A stretch of DNA of 64,000 bases from Ovis canadensis. Taxonomy: Eukaryota > Chordata > Mammalia > Artiodactyla > Bovidae. The stretch lies in contig NC_091262.1 in assembly GCF_042477335.2 (NCBI RefSeq), positions 46,969,001 through 47,033,000 on the forward strand, given 5' to 3'. The translations under genes were made by a program, and so were the position numbers. Shown in pieces: positions 10,740 through 22,234 of the stretch (the first letter of the stretch is position 1; every line of letters begins with the position of its first letter). The notes under the pieces are model-generated. The model was not told the DNA's origin, did no database searches, and worked only from the letters and a program-made list of their open reading frames with translations.

Positions 10740-11080
10740 AATGGAAAATAATTTGTCGTGGTCCCTGTGTGGGCTGCAAAAAAAATTTCCAGACACGAGG
10801 CAGAACAAGAACAGACTGGAATTTGTTAGAGCTGGAGAGGCTGTTAGAACAGCATGTTGGCTCAATGCAGAGCCCTTTTGTGGGCTAGGAGCCAATTCTT
10901 ATGGCTTCAAGACAGAAAAGTCATTCTGGAAGGGTGGCAGTAGGTGATTAGTTATGATACTGTAGGGGGGATATTCTATCTAATATGGAGTCAGGGAGCT
11001 GGCTGGTTGAGATCATGAGGCTCAGGGCAGTAGTTGCTATGTTGCTGTTCAGTCGCTAAGTTATGTCCAACTTTTTGCCA
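10740..11080. other. Unassigned, possibly LTR-derived stretch
   Basis: 'ggcagaacaagaacagactg' and the surrounding text recall LTR or ERV-flank sequence next to the ERV below, but I cannot assign it. A short Bov SINE scrap ('gctgttcagtcgctaagtta') lies at 11043-11065. Confidence 0.3.
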
Positions 11081-11081
11081 C

Positions 11082-11768
11082 TGAGAGGGTAACAGGCAGG
11101 AAGGCCAGGGGTCTCCAACTGGAGGAAATAGGCTGCAAGTATCAGACAGTTTTTATTTCTCCCTTAAGCGGCAGAAGGAAACAAACTACAAGAGTCAGAT
11201 TTTTTTCTCTTAAATTTCTGTGTTGCCATGACGACACCTGGTTCCGCCCGAACTTTTTTCAGACCTTGAGCTAACCAATGCGTTTTTCTTTTGGAAATGT
11301 TTTTCTTAAGCTATGTTCATGAAACTATGTATTTGCTTTTGGAATTTGCTTTTCTTCAAAATGATTCTACCTAAGCCTAACTTTTTTTCTTTTCTCAGAG
11401 CTTGGGCTCTTAATAGCTCAACAAACCAGTATTCATATCAATTGTTTTATGGCTGGGGAATGACACACCTCATGCCGTCCTATCTTAAAAATGCATATTG
11501 TGGGAGAGGGGCCTGGGGAAACTCCGTCAACCTTGAGGTGTCTCTCTTATCTGATTAATAGCTTTTTAACAGACATAAACGGCTAAAGACTAGCAAAGGG
11601 GCACTCTTTCTGCCCTCTTCTGACGTCTATGTCAGAAGCTTTTCCTACCTCTTTTATACTTTACTAAACCTTTATTACACAAACGCTCTGAGCGATCAAG
11701 CCTCATCACTGGCCCTGTATTGAATTCCTCTCCTCCAGAGGTCAAGAATCCAGGTGGCGTCTTTCACA
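11082..11768 (+). repeat. 5' LTR of the broken ERV (BTLTR1-like)
   Basis: About 690 bp, opening TGAGAGGG and closing near CTTTCACA. It contains U3-like text, a TTTTATACTTTACTAAACC promoter/poly(A)-type region and a U5-like end. No second copy is seen in the window. Confidence 0.65.
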
Positions 11769-13118
11769 GCTCAGCAACGGCTCGCCCGGGGTTCTTCAGG
11801 ACAAGTTAAGGACGCTTGGAGCTCTAGTCCTTTGTTCTCCTAGCAAACACATTTTCTGCTGTATTTTACTAACTCTATGCTGTGCTTGTGTGTGTGATCG
11901 ATTAAAAGAGAAACATATGTGAACCAAGGGCTGTGTCTTAATCTGCGGTTCTGAGGTGACCTCATACGGTTTATGGCAGAAACCCTGTCAGGAAATTATA
12001 CCGACCTTCTAATGTCAAGAGGCACCCAGTGTCTCCTTCGGGGAATGGCCAGAGATGGACGAAGTGTGTGGGCTGAACTCTCCTTTCTTGGTCAAACTTT
12101 CCAGTCTCTCTGACCATTTCATAACTTCTGGGAATTAGAACAAACTACTAACTTACTCTGTTGGATCATAGACTTTCAAGGGACTTGTGATCTGTGTTGT
12201 TACTATGTACTGTTACTTAGGTCCCAGATTTAGACTGGTAATCAGGAAGCGCCTAGTCTCACTAGGAGCTGAAAGGTCAGAAGCTAGATGGAGCTCTAGC
12301 TCCAAGAGCATCTCTCAGGTTGAAGGTTCCTCAGGAAGTACAGCGGGCTTCTTCCTTTGGGAAGGGTAGCTCTTAGTGGATCAGAGGAGACTCTGGGGTG
12401 GCTTTTGTCCCTACTCCTTAGATATCCTTTCTGTGGAATCTGTAGGAATACTGGTGTAGTGACGCTCAGAAGGAAGATATTGGCTTTATGTTTGTACCCA
12501 TCTTATTGTAGTCAGAAATATATTCAGGGTCGTGCAGACACTCAGGAGATGAATGTTTCCCCCACTGGTCTTAGCTTGGGAGGCATTTCGGAAGGTTACT
12601 CTGATTGCACCCCGGGTGGTATCAGAGGCACACAAGGTTTTCATGCTGAGGAGCTGGACATTGGTTTGGAATGCCATCAGGTCCCCCAGTGCACCTCCAC
12701 TCCACCTCGGTGGTAGAGCCGGGAGGGATGAGTAAGTCACCTGTGTTGGTAAGGGGCAGACTAAGTCCGACCAGGGAAGGAAAGCTTCAGTGTAAAGTCT
12801 GTCTATACTCCCATCTAGAGCAGGGAGGGATGCCTCTGGTAGAAAGATGGCACTGATCGCTTTTTTTCCTCTCTTACAGATGGGAGTGAACAATTCCAGC
12901 CTTGCTCCTTTGAACTGTATCCTGAAAAACTGGGATATATTTGATCCCTAGGGCTTAAAGAAGACACGCCTGATCTTCCTATGTGATACCATGGCCATGG
13001 TACCCATTGGATGATGGCGAACGGTGACCAGTTGGAGGGTCTCTTAATTTTAGTAACGTTCTACGATTCGAACAGTTCTGTAGAAAACAAGGGAAATGGG
13101 TAGAAGTAGCATATGTGT

Positions 13119-13390
13119 CAGAGAAGGCGATGGCACCCCGCTCCAGTACTCCTGCCTGGAAAATCCCATGGGCAGAGGAGCCTGGTAGGCTGCAGTCCAT
13201 GGGGTTGCTAAGAGTCAGATACGACTGAGCAACTTCACTTTCACTTTTCACTTTCATGCATTGGAGAAGGAAATGGCAACCCACTCCAGTGTTCTTGCCT
13301 GGAGAATCCCAGGAACAGGGGAGCCTGGTGGGCTGCCGTCTATGGGGTCGCACAGAGTCGGACACGACTGAAGCGACTTAGCAGCAGCAG
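13119..13390 (+). mobile_element. Bov-A2 SINE inside the ERV gag-like region
   Basis: Two BovA monomers in tandem: 'agaaggcgatggcaccccgc', then 'ggagaaggaaatggcaaccc', with a CAGCAGCAGCAG end. A 9-bp target-site duplication CATATGTGT flanks it (13110-13118 and 13391-13399), dating it after the ERV. Confidence 0.95.
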
Positions 13391-13954
13391 CATATGTGTT
13401 GCCCTTTTTCTCTCTGCAAGACATGCCAGATTTATTTCCTCAAGGTATAGATTTGGGCATGAAACCTTCAGCTCCCTTCTGTCCTCCTACTTTGCCCCCA
13501 TATCTGGGGCTCCAAACTGAAAGTCAGGGAACCCCCCCCCCTCCGCCGCCCAGGAAGGGTTGCCTTGATCTCAGTAAAAATCCAAACTGAGATTCAAATT
13601 GCCAGAGTAGAGGTCCAAACAACGCCTGTCTTAGTAAGACCTCAAACTACTCTGGTTTCAATAGAAACCCAGGCAGTCAAAGTAAGAGAAGCTCAGACAG
13701 CAAAAACTAAGGGTGAAATACAGGGTGAGATGGAGGACAGGAGACAAAGAGATAAAGAAAAACAGGCTTCTCCAATCTATCCCTGGGATCATATATGCTG
13801 AACAGCCAGAGAGGCTGGGGACCAGCCACACAAGCTGTTGCCTCTTCATGAAGCATCCACTGTTTGTTTCCTCCTGCCACTTAAGGGAGAGATAAAACAT
13901 GTCTGACACTTGTAGCCTGTTTCCTGCATTTGGAGACCCCTGGCCTTCCTGCCT

Positions 13955-14555
13955 GTTACCCTCTCACCACCCCATGGACTGCAGCATGCCAGGCTTCCCC
14001 GTCCCTCACTATCTCCTGGAGCTTGCTCAAACTCATGTCCATTGAGTCGATGATGTCATCCAACCATTTTATCCTCTTGTCAGCCCCTTCTCTTGTCCTC
14101 AATCTTTCCCAGCATCAGGGTCTTTTCCAATGATTTGGCTCTTCTCATCAGGTGGCCAAAGTAGTGGAGCTTCAGCGTCAGTCCTTTCAATGAATATTCA
14201 GGGTTGGTTTCCTTTAGGCTTGACTGGTTTGATCTTCTTGCTGTCCAAGGGACTCTCAAGAGTCTTCTCAAACACCACAGTTTGAAGGCATCAGTTTTTT
14301 TGTGCTCAGCCTTCTTTATGATCCAACTCAGGGCTTTTCCAAGGTACTTTTTCCCCTAAGTGGTCCAAGGGCATGCAGTCTTTCAATGAATATTCAGAGT
14401 TGATTTCCTTTAGGCTTGACACGTTTGATCTCTTTGCTGTCCAAGGGACTCTCAAGTGTCTTTGCCAGTACCACAGTTTGAAAGCATCAGTTCTTCAGTG
14501 CTCAGCCTTTTTATGGTCCAGCTCTCACATCTGTACATGACTAGTGGAATGTAGT
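13955..14555 (-). mobile_element. BovB (RTE) LINE 3' fragment with internal duplication
   Basis: Antisense BovB ORF2 3' text: 'catgtccattgagtcgatga', 'tcccagcatcagggtctttt', 'tcaggtggccaaagtagtgg', 'ccaagggactctcaagagtc'. A segment of about 145 bp occurs twice in tandem (14184-14330 and 14380-14524), each beginning near TTTCAATGAATATTCAG. Confidence 0.85.
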
Positions 14556-14569
14556 TGCTATGGGACTTG

Positions 14570-15650
14570 GTTAATTCCAGAGATTTTTGTTTAAATTCTG
14601 TCTTCTAATTCTCATATCTCAGCCATTTATGAGTCTGCTTGTGTTGACTGGTTTTTCTCTTAATTTTAGGATACATTTTATTGCTGCTTCATACATTTAG
14701 TAAATATTTCTTTATATGGTGGACTTTGAACATGCACTGTAGAGATTTGGCTTGTGTTATCTCACTCTAAATACGTTGAGTTTTGTTCTGGTCAGCAGTT
14801 AAATTACTAAGGAATTAACTTAACCATGTATGTCATGGCTTGGCTTTAGGTTTTGTTAGGGTGTGTCTTTTCCTATTTTGTCCTTATTCCTAGGGAATTG
14901 TCCCTACTCCCAAAGTATAGCCTTCAAGTCTCTCATGTCAGTTTATGGGAATGTCCTTCCTTGATGCTTTCAGAAAGTAGTTATATGATCTCCACCTAAT
15001 TTACTATAGCAAATGTCATGTCCAGGCTTCAGGGAGTCATTCTAGCAGGATGTTGGAGCTCCAGATGTTGTTGACAGATATTAAGTTCATGGGAGAGTGC
15101 TCCCAGGTAAGTAAATTCTCATGTCTTCTCTTATACTTCCTCTCCCAGATTCTTCCAGTACATAATAGCTCCTGCAACTCTTTTGGTAAATAAATGGTTT
15201 CATCTGGAGCAGGAATGTACATTTGATCTTGGGCCATGATGGGGACTAACTCTAGGTATTGGTCTGGTGGCAGTGTGGGGCAGCAAAGAGAAGGGGACAC
15301 ATTATCATTCTGTAAGGGAAGATTCTACCTCGGGGAAGTTCTTTGCCTAGTCTCCAGGCAGCAGGAGGCTGCTCTGCTTACTAAGGTTTGAGATGAGGGG
15401 TTTTTATAGCCTAGCCTGTTCAGGGAAAACTGGAGGTTCAAGTTTCTTGAGTGTATCCATTCAAATTTTCCCATAGCAGTAATCTGAATCCCATTACTTT
15501 TCTATCAGGGACCCTGCCTTTATGGTAGGAGATCAATTATGGTTGATCATACAGCCTCCTTTGCAGTTCTGCCACCCTTATGATTCAATTCCGTGTCTGA
15601 TTTTCTGCCTATTCTACTCTCCAGGAGCAAGAGAACAGAGTTTTGAGGAG
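14570..15650. other. Unassigned repeat-like region with an 87-codon minus ORF
   Basis: The first part (to about 14900) looks like old L1-type antisense DNA. From 15300 down to 15037 the minus strand has an open frame containing DQYLELVPIMAQDQMYIPAP and ELQELLCTGRIWERKYKRRH. Its composition looks protein-like, but I recognise no family. A decayed retroelement is the most likely source. Confidence 0.3.
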
Positions 15651-15735
15651 CCACCATACCATTTTCCACAGCGGCTGTAGCACTTTACATTCCCACCCGC
15701 AGTGCACAAGGACTCCAGCTTCTTCACATCCTGAA

Positions 15736-16486
15736 AGGGAACTCTCCTACACTGTCAGCGGAAACTGTAAATCAGTGCAGCCAGTATGGAAAACAGTATG
15801 GAGTTTGCTTAAAAAAAAAAAAAACCAACTAAAAGAAGCGTTGCCATATGATCCATCAGCCCCACTCCTGGGCATATAGCCAGAAAAAAAATTTAATTTG
15901 AAAAGATGCATGCACCCCAGAGTTCACAGCAGCACTATTTACAATAGCCAAGACATGGAAGCAACCTAAATGTCCATCAACAGATGAACAGGTAAAGATG
16001 CTGTGGTATATACATGGGATAGAGTACTACTCACCCATGAAAAAGAAATAATGCCATTTGCAACAACGTGGATGGATTTAGAGGTATCACAGTAAGTGAA
16101 GCAAGTCAGAAAGAGAAAGACAAATGGCATATGATATTACTTATAGTAGAATCTAAAATATGATACGAATGAACTCATTTACAAAACAGAAACAGGTTCA
16201 TAAACATAGAAAGCAAACTGATGGCTCACAAAGCAGGGAAAGGTGGGTAGGGATAAATTAGGAGTTTGAGATTAGCAGATACAAACTACTATATATAAAA
16301 TAGATAACACCGTGCTGCACGACTGTACTGGACTATTCCTTGCTGGATAGCACAGGGAACAAGATTCAGGATCCTGCAATAAGCCATAATGGAAAAGAAT
16401 ATGTATGTATATATAACTGGATTGCTTTGCTGTACATCAGAAACTAACACAGCTTTGTAAATTACTTCAGTTAAAAAAAAAAATTA
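15736..16486 (+). mobile_element. 5'-truncated sense L1 nested in the antisense L1
   Basis: Sense L1 end: 'aactctcctacactgtcagc', 'agcagcactatttacaatag', 'catggaagcaacctaaatgt', 'ctgtacatcagaaactaaca', then a poly(A) tail at about 16473-16484. The host L1 reads across it. The short motif CATCCT lies on both sides ('cttcacatcctg' at about 15727 and 'ccgcatccttg' at about 16488), consistent with a target-site duplication. Confidence 0.75.
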
Positions 16487-17811
16487 TCCGCATCCTTGCC
16501 AATGCTTGCTGTATTAGGGTTTTTTTTTTTTTTTAATAACAGCCACCCTAATGGGTGTGTGTTAGTTCTCTTATTATAGTTTTGATTTGTGTTTCACTAA
16601 TGATTAGTGAGGTTGAGTATCTTTCATATACTTGTTGGCCAATTGTATATGTTCTTTGGAGAAATTTCTATCCAGTTCCCTTGCCTGTTTCTGAATCTGG
16701 TTTTTGTTGAGTTTCAGGAGTTTTCTATATATTCTGGGTATTAATCCCCTATCAGATAAATGATTTGCAGATATTTTCTCCCATTTTGTGGCTTTTGTGT
16801 TTTTGCTCTGTGGATAGTGTCTTCTGACACTTTAAATTTTCATGAATTTCAACTTGCCTATTTTTCCTTTTTTTAAACTTGTACCATTGTACCATCTAAA
16901 AAATCGTTGTCGAATCCAATGCTGTGAAACTTCTATGTTGTCTTTAAGAATTTATTGCATTAGGTCTTATGTTTATGTCTTTGATCTATTTTTAACTTTT
17001 TATATGATGTTAGATAAGCATCTAACGTCATTCGTTTGTATATGGATATCTAATTTTCTCAGCACCACTTGTTGAAAAGACTATCCTTTCCCCCACTGAG
17101 TAATCTTGGCACCCTTTTAAAAATCATTTTACCATGCAAGGGTTTATTTCTGGGTTTTCTATTCTATTCGAGTAGTCTAAATATCTCTCTCTATGCCAGT
17201 ACTACCCTGTTTTGATTACTGTAGCTTTATAGTAGGTTTTGAAATCAGAGTATGAGTATTCCAACTTTGTTCTTTTTAAAGATTGTTTTGGTTATTTGGG
17301 GGTCCCTTGAGATTCCATGTGAATTTTAGGATGGGATTTTCTATCTCGGCAAAAAAAGTCATTGAAATTTTTGATAGGGATTGCATTGAATCTATAGATC
17401 TCTTTGGATAGTATTGACATTTTAACAAATGAAGTCTTCCAATCCATAAATATGGAATGTTTTTATTTATATCTCTGTAATTTCAACAATATTTTGTATG
17501 TTTTACTGTACAAACCTTTCACCTTCTTGGTTAAATCAATCTCTAAGTATTTTATTCTTTTCGATGCCACTGTAAATGGAACTGCTTTTATGATTTTCTT
17601 TTCAGATTACTCATTGCCTATAAAAATGCAACTGATTTTGTGCATTGACTTAGTATCCTGCTACTTTGCTGAATTCATTTATTAGTTCTACCAGATTTTT
17701 TGTGGAGTCTTTATGATTTTAAACTTATAAGGTTATCTAGAAATAGAGATAATGGTACTGCTTTCTTTCCAACTTGGATGCCTTTTATTTTTTACTTTAT
17801 TTTTCTTGCAT

Positions 17812-17937
17812 TAAAAAAAAAATGTCTTGGCTGTGCCACCTGGGATGGGGGATCTTAGTTCTCTGGGCAGGGGTTGAAACTGTACCCCCTGCGGTGGAAG
17901 CTCAGAGTCTTAACCACTGGACTGCCAGGGAAGTCCT
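17812..17937 (-). mobile_element. CHR-type SINE in L1
   Basis: Antisense CHR: 'aaaatgtcttggctgtgcca', 'cagagtcttaaccactggac', 'tgccagggaagtcc'. Confidence 0.8.
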
Positions 17938-18949
17938 TTTGTTTCTTTTTCTTGCTAAACTGCTCTGCCTAGAACTTCTAGTACTGTGTTGAATAGAAGT
18001 AGTGAAAGTGGTCATCCTTGCCTTTCTATTCCCATTTTGTTGAGTGTTTTTATTATGAAAGCATTTTATTATGAACTTTGTCAAAAGCTTTTTATTTTTG
18101 CATCAATGAAAATGATTGTGTGGTTTTTCTCCCTTTATTCAGTTGATGTGGCTTAATGATCGATTTTTCATATGTTGAATCATCCTTGACTTCCATGAAT
18201 AAACCCTATGGTGTCTTGGTGTATATGCTTTCAATATGCTGCTGAATTCTATTTTGTTGTGGATTTTTCCATCAATGTTCATAAGCAATTTCCACTTCTG
18301 GGTTTGTGGTTTTCTTCTAGTGTCTTTTTTATTAGGGTGATGCTGGCCTCAGAATGAGTTAGGAGGTATCCATGCTGTTCAATTTTTTTTTTTAATTTGA
18401 GGAAGATTTGTATTAGTTCTTTACACATTTGGGAACATTCACCAGTGAGTGCATCAGGCCCAGGGGTTTTCTTTGTTAATAGACTTTTGATTCCTTATTC
18501 AATCCCCTTACTATTTATAGGCCTGTTCAGATTTTTAAATTTCTTTATGATTTAATCTCGGTAGATTTTGTGTTTTAGGAAATTTTCCATTTCATCTAGG
18601 TTATCCAATTTATTGGCGTACAATTGTCCATAGTACCTTTATAGCCTTTCTTATTTCTGTGGAGTTAGTAATGTCACCACGTTCAGATCCAATTTTAGTA
18701 ATCTGAGTCTTTTTTTTTTTCTTAGTCTGCTAGCTAAAGTTTTGTCAATTTTGTTGATTATTTTGAGGAATCCATTTTTTTTGGTCTCACTGATTTTCCT
18801 GTATTGCTTTTCTAATCTGCATTTCAGCTATTTCCGCATCACCTTTATTCTTTTCTTTTCCTTCTATTCCTTTCTTCTGTTTAGTTTGTTCTTTTTCTAG
18901 TTTCTTACATTGTAAAGTTAGGTTATTGATTTGAGATCATTCCTGTTTG

Positions 18950-19082
18950 GTTTGGTTTGTTTTTGTTTGTTTTTGGGCCATGCTGCATGTGGGATTGTAA
19001 TTCCCTGACCAGAGATCAAACACTCGCCCTCTATCCTGGAAGCTTGGAGTCTTCACTACTGGCCCACCAGAGAAGTCTCCCT
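18950..19082 (-). mobile_element. CHR-type SINE in L1
   Basis: Antisense CHR: 'gggccatgctgcatgtggga', 'ccctgaccagagatcaaaca', 'ccaccagagaagtctcc'. Confidence 0.8.
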
Positions 19083-19174
19083 CTTTGTTTTACTAATGTA
19101 AGCAAGTATAGCTATAAATTCCCCACTTTGTACCCATTTTTGTTGCATCCCATAAGTGTTGGTTATTGTTTTTT

Positions 19175-19365
19175 TTCCTTAATATGTATATTTTATTGAA
19201 GTATAGTTGACTTACAATGTTTCAGGTACACAGCATAGTGATTCAGTTATATATACACACACATATTATTTTTCAAATTGTTTTCCATTATAGGTTATTA
19301 CAAAATCTTGACTGTAGTTCCTTGTGCTAGAGTAAACCTTTGTTGCTTGTTGCATATCTGTTTTT
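19175..19365 (-). mobile_element. L1 3'-end fragment nested in L1
   Basis: 'attttattgaagtatagttg', 'acttacaatgtttcaggtac' and 'tccttgtgctagagtaaacc' are the antisense of the common ruminant L1 3' end. The surrounding L1 continues on both sides. Confidence 0.6.
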
Positions 19366-19616
19366 TAAATTAGAAATCTATCATGATAAATGTGGGTGGT
19401 TGTGTTTTCATATTCATTTGACTCTAAGTATTTTCTGAAAAATTAGGATGGAATGGAAAACCTTCTGATTTCTTCTTTGATCCGTTGCTTGCTTAGAAGT
19501 GTGTTGTTTAATTTCTACAATTTCGTGAATTTTCCAGTTTTCTTTATATTTTTGATTTCTAACTTCATCCCATTTTTGGTCAGAGAAGATACATTGTATG
19601 ATATCTTTTAGAGCCT

Positions 19617-19879
19617 GCTGCTGCTGCTGCTAAGTCACTTCAGTCGTGTTTGACTCTGTGTGACCCCATAGACGGCAGCCCACCAGGCTCCCTCGTCCCT
19701 GGGATTCTCCAGGCAAGAGCACTGGAGTGGGGTGCCATTGCCTTCTCCAATGCATGAAAGTGAAGTCGGTCAGTCGTGTCTGACTCTTAGCGACCCCATG
19801 GACTGCAGCCTAACAGGCTCCTCCATCCATGGGATTTTCCAGGCAAGAGTACTGGAGTGGGGTGCCATCACCTTCTCCA
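19617..19879 (-). mobile_element. Bov-A2 SINE in L1
   Basis: Antisense Bov-A2 beginning GCTGCTGCTGCTAAGTC and containing both monomers. A 12-bp target-site duplication CTTTTAGAGCCT lies at 19605-19616 and 19880-19891. Confidence 0.95.
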
Positions 19880-20737
19880 CTTTTAGAGCCTACTGAGACT
19901 TAATTTTTGGCCTAGCATATGATCTATCCTGGAAAACATCTCACACGCACTTGAAAAGAATGTGTATGCTGTTGTTCGGTGGAGTGTTCAGCTACACCAG
20001 GTTGCACACTGGGTTGGTTTACTGTGTTGTTTAAAACCTTGATTTCTTTACTTATCCTCTGTCTGGTTGTTCTATTACTTAGAGGTATTGAGGTCTCCAA
20101 CTGTTATTGTAGACCTTTAGTCCTGACAGTTTTGCTTCACGTATTTGACTTGTCATTAGGTCCATAAATTTTATAATTTTTCTGTATTGAACATTTTATT
20201 AATATATAATGTTGTTCTTTGTCTCTTGTAAACTGCTTGATTTAAAGTCTATTTTGCCTAATATTAGTATAGCCAGTCTTGCTCTCTTTTGTTTACTATT
20301 CACAGGGAATGTCTTTTTCCGTCCTTTCAACCTGTTTGTGTTTTTGGTTCTTGAGTGAGTCTCTTATAGACAATATATAGTTGGGCCATGCATTTTTTCC
20401 CTTCTTCCATCCTGTCTTTTGACTGGAGAACTTAATCTACTTACATTTGAAGTAATTACTGATAAGGAGGGACTTACTTCTGTCATTGTATGATTTTCTA
20501 TAAGTTTTTTTGTCTCTCATTTCCTGCATTCCTGTCTTTTGTTTTTCAGTCAACTTTTTTTGTAGTGAAATGTTTAAATTCCTTTCTCTCTCTCTTTTTT
20601 TTTTTTTTGTATATTCTTTAGCTATTTTCTTTGTAACTACCATGGGGATTATATTCAACATCGTAAAGTTATAACACTCTAACTTAAATTTATAAAGTTA
20701 TAACACTCTAAATTAAATTTATTGAAGTTAAATAATT

Positions 20738-21572
20738 TTAACCTCAATAATCTGGAATCAAAATAGCTGGGAGAAATATCAATAATCTCAGATATGCAAA
20801 TAAGACCACCCTTATGGCAGAAAATGAAGAAGAACTAAAGAGCCTCTTGATGAAAGTGAAAGAGGAGAGTGAAAAAGTTGGCTTAAAGCTCAACATTCAG
20901 AAAACGAAGATCATGGCATCCGGTCCCATCACTTCATGGCAAATAGATGGGGAAACAGTGGAAACAGTGGCAGACTTTATTTTTTTCGGCTCCAAAATCA
21001 CTGCTGATGGTGACTGCAGCCATGAAATTAAAGAACGCTTACTCCTTGGAGGGAAAGTTATGACCAACCTAGACTGCCTACTAAAAAACAGAGACATTAC
21101 TTTGCCAACAAAGGTCCATCTAGTCAAGGCCATGGTTTTTCCAGTAGTCATGTATGGATGTGAGAGTTGGACTATAAAGAAAGCTGAGTGCTGAAGAATT
21201 GATGCTTTTGAACTGTGGTTTGGAGAAGATTCTTGAGAGTACCTTGGACTGCAAGGAGATCCAACCAGTCCATCCTAAAGAAGCTCAGTCCTGAGTGTTC
21301 ATTGGAAGGACTGATGTTGAAGCTGAAACTCCAGTACTTTGGCCACCTGATTTGAAGAGCTGACTCATTTGTAAAGACCCTGATGCTGGGAAAGATTGAA
21401 GGTGGGGGGAGAAGGAGACGACAGAGGATGAGATGGTTGGATGGCATTAGCACCTCAATAGACATGAGTTTGGGTAAACTCTGGGAGTTGATGATAGACA
21501 GGGAGGCCTGGCAAGCTGCAGTCCATGGGGTCAGAAAGAGTCAGACACGACTGAGCGACTGAACTGAACTCA
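20738..21572 (+). mobile_element. 5'-truncated BovB LINE (ORF2 3' part)
   Basis: An open stretch at 20814-21194 reads as the C-terminal part of BovB reverse transcriptase: ELKSLLMKVKEESEKVGLKL, then NIQKTKIMASGPITSWQIDG, then a HEIKERLLLGGKVMTNLDCL type motif. It ends with the BovB 3' tail 'gacacgactgagcgactgaa' that is shared with BovA SINEs. It is a truncated LINE copy, not a host gene. Confidence 0.9.
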
Positions 21573-21639
21573 ACCTCAGTAACATGCAGAATCTCTGTTA
21601 TTTTACAGTTCTATCCTAATTACCATCTCATCCTCTGTC

Positions 21640-21880
21640 GTCCCCTTCTCTTCCTGCCTTCAATCTTTCCCAGCATCAGGGTCTTCTCTGAGTCAGCTCT
21701 TCACATCAGGTGGCCAAAGTACTAGAGCCTCAGCATCAGTCTTTCCAGTGAATATTCAGGATTGATCGCCTTTAGGATGAACTGGTTTGATCTCCTTGGA
21801 GTCCAAGGGACTCCCAAAAGTCTTCTCCAGCACCAGAGTTCAAATGAATCAATCCTTCAATGCTCAGCCCCTAAGCAAAA
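21640..21880 (-). mobile_element. BovB LINE fragment
   Basis: Antisense BovB 3' text: 'caatctttcccagcatcagg', 'caggtggccaaagtactaga', 'gtccaagggactcccaaaag'. Confidence 0.8.
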
Positions 21881-21997
21881 AGCTAATAATTCTCTTAAAT
21901 GCATTAGTCTCTTAAATCATGTAGAAAACAAAAAGTATAGCTGCAAGCCACTATTACAATAATACTAGGTTTTATAATTGCCTATATATTTACTTAT

Positions 21998-22210
21998 GGG
22001 CTTTCCAGGTGGCTCAGATAGTAAAGAATCCACCTGCAATGCAGGAGACCTGGGTTTGCTCTCTGGGTCAGGAAGATTCCCTGGAGAAGGCAATGGCAAC
22101 CCACTCCAGTATTCTTGCCTGGGAAATCCCATGGACAGAGGAGCCCGGTAGGGTATAGTCCATGGGGTCGCAAGAGTCAGACACAACTTAGCGACTAAAC
22201 TACCACCACC
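21998..22210 (+). mobile_element. Bov-tA SINE
   Basis: Sense Bov-tA: 'gggctttccaggtggctcag', 'ccacctgcaatgcaggagac', 'gtccatggggtcgcaagagt'. A 14-bp target-site duplication ATATATTTACTTAT flanks it (21984-21997 and 22211-22224). Confidence 0.95.
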
Positions 22211-22234
22211 ATATATTTACTTATATTATGATCT

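Larger units (their letters stand above)
9255..10740 (+). mobile_element. Old L1 3' region, interrupted
   Basis: Two parts (9255-9700 and 10275-10735) read as sense L1 ORF2 3' region and tail: 'tgttcaacatcactaacc', 'tgacctagcaattgtactcc', 'acatggatgggtctcaaagg', 'cagtggctgccaggggacag'. The copy is old. Between them lie an unassigned block (9700-10055) and a Bov-tA SINE. Confidence 0.7.
11082..13930 (+). mobile_element. Broken class I (gamma-like) ERV: 5' LTR, leader and gag-like region
   Basis: The left part, 11082-11768, matches my memory of the bovine LTR family BTLTR1. It opens TGAGAGGGTAACAGGCAGG and has a TTTATTACACA poly(A)-type region. A leader follows to about 12870. Then comes a gag-like stretch starting near 12880 whose matrix-like opening and a Pro-rich part (to about 13900) resemble gamma-retroviral Gag. 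The copy is clearly broken, with several disruptions. It lacks pol, env and a 3' LTR here, being cut off by BovB sequence at about 13940. A Bov-A2 SINE lies inside it. It predates that SINE and probably entered in the ruminant lineage. Confidence 0.7.
15655..20700 (-). mobile_element. Long antisense L1, split by a sense L1 and SINEs
   Basis: Antisense L1 text is seen at 15655-15735 ('tttacattcccacccgcagt') and, after the nested element, from 16487 to about 20700 ('ccgcatccttgccaatgctt', 'gtttgtatatggatatctaa', 'ccagcaccacttgttgaaaa'-like text, 'gcattgaatctatagatct', 'tcaatatgctgctgaattct'). It covers much of ORF2 and is too decayed to encode protein. Insertions are listed separately. Confidence 0.8.
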
